NCBI GenBank assembly: GCA_018343915.1
Contig: JABRWF010000006.1
Coordinates: 2,914,001 to 2,978,000 of the forward strand
Reading direction: 5' to 3'
DNA: 64,000 bases
Source of the DNA: Agroathelia rolfsii
Taxonomy: Eukaryota; Basidiomycota; Agaricomycetes; Amylocorticiales; Amylocorticiaceae
Below the pieces are notes generated by a model. The model was not told the DNA's origin, did not search any database, and saw only the letters and a list, made by a program, of their open reading frames with translations. Within the stretch, counting starts at the first letter, position 1. Each line of letters starts with the position of its first letter. The position numbers and the translations under genes are program-made. This document shows, in pieces, positions 57,762 through 64,000 of the stretch.

Positions 57762-60700
57762 TTAAGCATCTCCTCCCGATGCATAGCATTTCTCACATTC
57801 CAACCTATACGCAAATCGATCAAGGTCCAGCTTGAGTACATCTCTACCGATCACAAGAGTGTTGCTCGGTCTATAGAGACTGAGACGATAGATAGGTGGA
57901 ACCCAGAAAATCAGCTCGCCCGACGGACCGCACATCCATCCATCATTGTCAAGGCGAGAGGAATTGGTATATTCAACTAAGTCTATGGGAGCTATTCAAG
58001 GATAGGAAGAATATAATCAAAAAATGGAAAATACATACCAGTTGAATGAGATGAACTTGTCTGGCCATTAGATCCATTGATGGACGGCTGTCGTGCGTGC
58101 ACTCCCCAAACCCGTATAGTGCTGTCATATGAGCCGGAGACAATGTACTTGCCATCGGGCGAGAACATGACCGACTTGACCCAATTAATATGGCCTTCAA
58201 AGGGACCAGCGGCAAGCTGTCCTGTGCGTGCGTCCCACACTCGAATAGACGTGTCATCAGAGCCAGATACAATGTACTGGCCATCCGGTGAGAAGCCTAC
58301 CGATCGAACATAATCGGTGTGACCTTGGAATGGACCGGCAACGAGCTGTCCTGTGAGTGTGTCCCATACTCGAATAGTTTTGTCACCAGAGCCGGAGACA
58401 ATGTACTGGCCATCCGGCGAGAATCCAACCGACAAGACGTAATAAGTGTGACCTTCAAATGGGCCAGAAACAAGCTCTCCTGTGAGCGCGTTCCATACTC
58501 GAATAGTGCAGTCATCAGAGCCGGAGACAATATACCTGCCATCCGGTGAGAAGCCTACCGATCGAACCCAATTGGTGTGACCTTGGAATAGACCAGGAAC
58601 GAGCTGTTCTGCGAGTACGTCCCATACTCGGATAGTTTTGTCAGAAGAGCCAGAGACAATATACTTGCCATCCGGCGAGAATCCAACCGACAAGACCAAA
58701 CCAGCGTGACCTTCGAATGGACCAGCAACGAGCTGCCCTGTGACTGTCTCCCATGCTCGAATAATGCAGTCATCAGAGCCGGAGACAATGTACTTGCCGT
58801 CTGGCGAGAATCCTACTGAGTTGACCGAACCTGTGTAGCCTTCGAACGGACTAGAAACGAGCTGTCCTGTAAGTGCGTCCCATACATGAAAAGTGTTGTC
58901 TTCAGAGCCTGAGACAATGTATTTGCCATCCGGCGAGAATGCGACAGAGTTGACTGGACCAGGATAAACTTCAAGTTGGCTAGCAGCGGGCTGTGCTATG
59001 TTTATGTCCCACACTCGAATAGTGCAGTCATCAGAGCCGGAGATGATGTACTTGCCATCTGGTGAGAATTGAACTGAGTAGACTTGATCAGTGTGACCCT
59101 TGAATGGACCAGAAACAAGCTGCCTCGTAAGTGCACCCCATATACGGATGGTTTTGTCAGAAGAGCCAGAGACAATATACTTGCCATCCGGCGAGAATCC
59201 TACTGAGTAGACTGTACTTGCGTGACCTTGAAAAGGATCAGCAGCGGGCTGCCCTGGGTGCATATTCCATACTCGAATAGTGTTGTCAGAAGAGCCAGAG
59301 ACGATATAAATACCATCTGGCGAGAATTCAATCGAGTTGACCCAACTAGTGTGACCTTCGAGCGGACCAGCAGCAAGCTGTCCTGTAAGCACGTCCCATA
59401 CCCGAATAGTACTGTCTTGAGAGCCGGAAGCAACGTACTTTCCGTCTGGCGAGAATTTCACCGATTGAATTCGATCAGTGTGACCTTCAAAGGGGCCGGC
59501 AATGAGTCGTCCCGAGAGCGCATCCCACACTCGGATAGTACAGTCATCAGAGCCAGAGACAATGTACTTTCCATCTGGCGAGAATCCCACCGACCAGGCT
59601 AACTCCGTATGACCTTCGAGTGGTCCAGCGACAAGCTCTCCTGTATACGCGCTCCACACTCGAAGAGTCTTGTCACAAGAACTGGAGACAACATGCTTGC
59701 CATCGGGTGAAAAGTCAACCGAACAGACCTCGTCGGTGTGACCTTCGAGTGGACCAATGACTAGCTGCCCTGTATGTGCGTCCCATATACTCAAGGCGTT
59801 CGAATTAGAGCTAGATACAATGTGCTTGCCATCCGGCGAGTATCTAACTGATAGGACTCGGGCTGATAGTTTAATCTCCAAAAGCAATGACGTCCAGCTC
59901 ACAGGCGAACCAACGTTTGGTGCGATCTTGATACTGCCGGGATATTGTTCTAGATACCTTTGATGTAGCGGCGAGCTGGATGGGATAAATGCCAACGATG
60001 AAAAATAGATATGCGGAGTGCTCCTAGCCATCATTCCACTATATATCCGTACAAATCTTTCCGCATCATTTGTAAACATACTTAATTCATCGCCTAGCTC
60101 ATGTTTCTATAGATTTTTTGAGCTTGCTACTTTGTAAAACTAAAGATTTTGCATACCTCAATCCAAATATGGAGAGCGGAAATTTGCGCTTGCGCAGGAT
60201 AGGTGTCTCCTAGTAGGCTTAATGCCTCCAGCCAGAATAGTAGCTTCTTGTACAGGAAAGTCTCGATTACTACTTGGACGTTCAAGCTATGTTTCAAGGC
60301 GCTAATATGGTCGCCAAAATGCCGACATGCGTACGTTAAGTGTTCGGGGATGTTTTCTTTTACGCGAGCCGGCAAGTCCACGATATCGCGATTGCGAGCA
60401 TATGACGATTTGAGATTACACATATTGAACTTCAGCAGGCTGTTCATTATCCGAAGAGACGAATGTGCCAGCACCTCGTCTCCTGAGCCCGATTCTATGT
60501 AAAAGTTTCCACATCGTTTCGGATCCTGAAGAAACTCAAGAAACGAGGCGTGCAGAGGTAGAATAGGCTCGTGACGATTCACAACTCCTTTGAGTAGCGA
60601 ACAAAGCGATCCGAGAATCAGCTGCGTCTCGTGACTTGCCTCTCCTTCCGGCCGTAACTCGGTCAATGCCGCAAGCGATAGGGGCTCTCGCGCCGATAGT

Positions 60701-63091
60701 ACTCTACCAAGCACCATCCGGAATAGCTGTACCTTATCAGATTCACCTACTCCGTATAGGTTTTTAAGCACTGCTATATAAAGTAGATCGAGTTTGTCAA
60801 GACGTGCATCCGTTGGATGCTCATGAAGGTAGTGATAGCGTTTACCAGGATCGATGCCTGCTTCTCCTGTGCCTTTGACAAAGTTGCAAGCCACAAAGGC
60901 CCACTGGAATAAGTGCTCCGCTCGACTGACAATGAGATCTATACATGCTGCCTTGGGCCAATCATACGTAGGTATTTGCTCATCAGATAACTCGGACATA
61001 ACGTATTGTCTAATGTCATGATCAGTTGAGGCGTCGTCAATATCGGCCAGGTTTCTTGATAATATCCAAGGCTTTGAGGCAAAAGCCCTCTGAATATCGT
61101 CTTCGAGGCGTGACGTGACTAAGAATCGGAAACGACCAAGATCATTCAGCTCGTTAAGGCGCACAAGGGTTTGGAGGAGTTGGGCTCGGCGATCTCGAGA
61201 GCCGCTTTCATCCAGTGCGTCAATGACAATCACGATGGGCCCGATGGGTTCGAACTCGGCTGCGGGCCTCAGAATAAAGTTTTCGAATTGCTCTTTCACA
61301 TTCATTGTCGTCCGCAGCTGCCGTGATTCTTTCGCGACTTCGACAAGAGATTGGCGCCACTTTGCGTCAATATCGGCAAGAGAGCGAGAAAGCGTGCTAA
61401 ACATCTTGTCTGGTCCGGCTTCGGCTTGATTTGATGCATCAAAGAAGTACCAAGCACAGCGCTTCAGGCTCGAAAATCTGCGAGCGATTGTCGATGCAAT
61501 CGTAGACTTGCCACAACCAGCGACACCATGGAGCCAGTACATGCATTGATCGTTTCCGGGAGATGAGACGGGAGAGTGAATCCATTCGATGATCTCGGTG
61601 AGTATATCCTCTCGTGTTCCATAAAGACATTCCTTGGGGAGTTCCTGGCCTCTCGCAACAGCCATCTCGTCCAGTATATAATCATCTCCTATAATTCATT
61701 AGATTTGTAAATAGAAGAATATTGGGATTCTTACGTGTTTCCTGTACCACTTCAAAAGTACGGTGAATCATGATCGCCACATCCACAGATACATTATCCA
61801 AGAAACTCGACTTCAGCTTCGAAAATGCGTCCTTGTATTTCTTCATAATAGTGTCATGATTGGTCGTAACCGCCTTGAGACCCCGGCCGACTGTCTACTT
61901 ATGAGAAAACAAATTCAATCCACGATTACGGACCGAACTTACAGAAACCATGAGAAATGTAATCATAAATGAACCATGCACAGTCGTACGTCTGTTGCAG
62001 TATCCGTTTTACAATCTCTTGCCGAACTTTGCTCAGATCCTTGGCCTCTAACGGTTTTGTGGTGTCGACGAAATTGTACATTTTATTCATCGCTCCGATG
62101 AGATCCAGGACGTCTTGATCTTTCTCGGCCTGCGCCGCAACAGCCTGTGACTTGCCTTTAGATAGAGTCAAGATATATAGGCCACAAGCACCAACCTTGA
62201 GGACCGGAGAGATGATAGACCAGACCATTTGACCATATGGATGAATCTAAATGCAGAGATTATGATCAACGACAGAGTTGACATCAAAAATATAGGCGTA
62301 TAATTACCTCTGCTATCGTACTTGCAACAAGGATGACCAACTCGATCTTATCCACTAACGGCTGCCATGTATCATACGCATTCTCAATCTTTTCAATCGC
62401 TTCTCCTGTATCAGATATGGCTCCTGCAGCTCTTCGTAGTTGGGCCGATGTTTTATCCAGTTTTTGAGTATCCCTTTCGATCTGAGCACTCTCCCCGCGT
62501 GACATCTTCAATGCATCGGAATCAGAGGATACCAATCGTTCAATTGTAAACGTGATTGTGCCGCAGGTTTCGTCCTTCTCATTTACGAGAGACTGTTTCG
62601 TAAAACCTGCGTGCAGAAATTTTTAGCTCATCACCCGGAAAATCATGTATGGAAAAATCACCCACTCTGGGTATCTTGGATGTCAGGCGTGATCCCAATT
62701 GGCGAACGTAACTGGCATATCAGCCCATCTTTTTCATCACCGTGCCGTGCCATTAGTTTCATTACAAGGCTTTCAGTACCTTGGATATCATTGCTGTGGT
62801 ATTTTTGAGTAAATTAGAGTAATATTAGCGTGCAAGGCTTACAAAATCAAAACATCGCTCCATGAAGGGTTTTTCGACCGTCCGGCCACGTCTGTTCTCC
62901 TCTCTTGTTTGCCGAGACTCGCTACGAGATAGAAGGCTCCCTTGCGTAGTAACCTTACTCGCGGAAGACCAGCGCAAGATATTTCTGTACCGATGCTTGA
63001 GGCTTGTATGATAAATACAAGGAGGTAATAAGTACTTGCCTTTGATTTGTAAAGTGATTGTCGTATTCGGGGTGGTATTGCTCGCTTCCAT
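57762..63091 (-). CDS. C2-NACHT-WD40 NLR-like receptor protein
   Basis: Nine exons join in phase to 1636 residues: 63040-63091, 62843-62984, 62666-62793, 62308-62606, 61943-62246, 61735-61890, 60157-61688, 58039-60106, 57762-57991. Residues about 10-115 form a C2-like domain (ISCAGLPRVRL, FYLVASLGKQ, SKNPSWSDVLIF). A helical region follows, then a NACHT NTPase with Walker A GVAGCGKST near 410 and Walker B VIVIDALDESG. Residues about 953-1545 carry 14 WD40 repeats, enough for two seven-blade propellers. The last exon encodes GWMCGPSGELIFWVPP, a conserved end of this family. Intron 1 is GC-AG. Known: fungal NLR-like proteins with high-identity WD40 arrays include non-self recognition (heterokaryon incompatibility) receptors. 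Here that role is inferred from architecture. Confidence 0.9.
58060..59870 (-). repeat. Tandem WD40 repeat array (14 units, 129-nt period)
   Basis: The coding sequence has a 129-nt period (43 codons). Thirteen units share the frame GHT-x-x-V-x-SV-x-FSPDGKYIVSGS-x-D-x-TIRVW with variation concentrated at a few positions; the first unit (RVLSVRYSPDGKHIVSS) is divergent. Near-identity at DNA level suggests recent shuffling or gene conversion between units. Confidence 0.92.
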
Positions 63092-64000
63092 GGTTCGCGT
63101 TGATAGTCAGAAAGAGAGAAGCGAGAGACGGGTTGACGACTATCGCCCTTATTTTATAGCATGCGGCAGCAGGCCAGGGTTGTGTAAGCTGATAGGCGCC
63201 CTTAGGATTGATTCTGAAAATAGTAAATTGGATACATGACGATGAGAAGCGTTGGCTATTATTTGATAGAGCGCGTCTTGGGACGTGCGCATTCGCATTC
63301 AACAATATTGATAAAAATCAAAGATATTTGAGAGTCATGAATTGGATTGAATTGTCATATTAGTAGCCGTGACCTAAGGATAAGTTTCAGCTGGACGCAT
63401 GACATTGGACGGATCCGATGCTGAAATGCTGGTATGTGTACTGGTACATGTTCTTACCATGCACGTGTCTCCCGCAACTCAGAAATCATGATTACACCCA
63501 CCATCGGACAGTTATTGAGATTCCTTATCACTCAGCTGACGCCTTACTCACGACTAAAACAGTATAAGATACCGCATTTCTATGTATAGCCAGTGTCACT
63601 GATACACATGCCTGCAGGAACGTAATCCAAGAGTTCGTTCTGAGTCTGCTCCCCCAGCAAGCCTTTCGTCTTTCGTCAGCGGCAAATATGTAGTCTAGAC
63701 TCTTCAGCACCATTCATTCATCTTTCCCTACCCCTTCCTAGTCTACCAAATTAAGACGTTTTCAACTTCATGTGTATTGACTTTGCACGAGTCAATTGAT
63801 CATAGCCTATCATTCACCGTAGTTTCAATCGAAAGAAAAGAAGTTTTTTCGTTAGATTACCGAATATCTTACTTGGGCCAGAGAAATAACAACAACGCAC
63901 CAAATTTACTCAAACTGACACCACGTCCACTGTTTTTCACACCCGTCCATGCAAGAGCGGGGTCAAGGTAGTCGCATCTGAATGGCATAGCCCATGCGTC
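63092..64000. other. Intergenic region at right edge
   Basis: 0.9 kb upstream of the NLR-like gene, presumably including its promoter. No other gene, repeat or RNA was recognised. Confidence 0.6.

Noticed and set aside
58060..59870. Regularly spaced repeat considered as CRISPR or satellite
   Set aside because: The 129-nt period is in frame and encodes WD40 units of the NLR-like protein.

Overview
This window is nuclear DNA from a filamentous basidiomycete, most likely an agaricomycete. Genes carry many short introns (about 50-75 nt, GT-AG with occasional GC-AG). Both strands are densely coded with housekeeping genes, and the accessory genes belong to families I know as expanded in mushroom-forming fungi: a small seven-helix protein family, F-box proteins, C2-NACHT-WD40 receptors and MLKL-like helical-bundle proteins. 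No species can be named. All gene models below were assembled by hand from reading frames and splice sites, with every exon phase checked; no database search was run.

Layout, left: 1-896 (-) is the 5' part of a lysine-ketoglutarate-reductase/AASS-like gene cut by the window edge; 2259-2827 (+) is a RidA/YjgF protein; 3098-7488 (+) is a KDM4-type histone demethylase (JmjN, JmjC, PHD pair, Tudor-like segment); 8873-9811 (-) is an F-box protein; 10982-12335 (-) is a membrane-anchored FkbM-type methyltransferase. From 13.9 to 22.3 kb there is a tandem array of four paralogous seven-helix membrane proteins with identical five-exon structure, separated by AT-rich spacers, one of which holds a Helitron-like hairpin. 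24244-27379 (+) is a CNNM/Mam3-type CBS-pair membrane protein.

Layout, middle: 28.4-34.8 kb holds two tandem, diverged Prp43-like DEAH helicase genes with the same ten-exon structure but damaged helicase motifs; the first has also lost a splice donor. 35106-38617 (-) is a 15-exon gene with an MLKL-like helical bundle followed by a kinase-like fold without visible catalytic motifs. A tRNA-Gly(TCC) gene with a 42-nt intron follows at 39.1 kb. Then comes a compact housekeeping block: epsin (-), proteasome subunit beta-7/Pre4 (+), Mago nashi (-, with a 6-nt microexon), a TFIIIC triple-barrel subunit (+) and mitochondrial ribosomal protein uS10m (-), arranged as divergent and convergent pairs.

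Layout, right: 48360-51189 (+) glycogen synthase; 53807-55599 (+) a PTC7-like PP2C phosphatase, followed at 56.1-57.1 kb by a decayed tandem copy of it; 57762-63091 (-) a nine-exon C2-NACHT-WD40 NLR-like receptor with 14 WD40 repeats, 13 of them nearly uniform. The last 0.9 kb shows no gene.

The accessory content of most interest is the pair of cell-death-type architectures (MLKL-like executioner-like protein and NLR-like receptor) about 20 kb apart, the catalytically doubtful DEAH pair, and the seven-helix array. A functional link between them is inference only.
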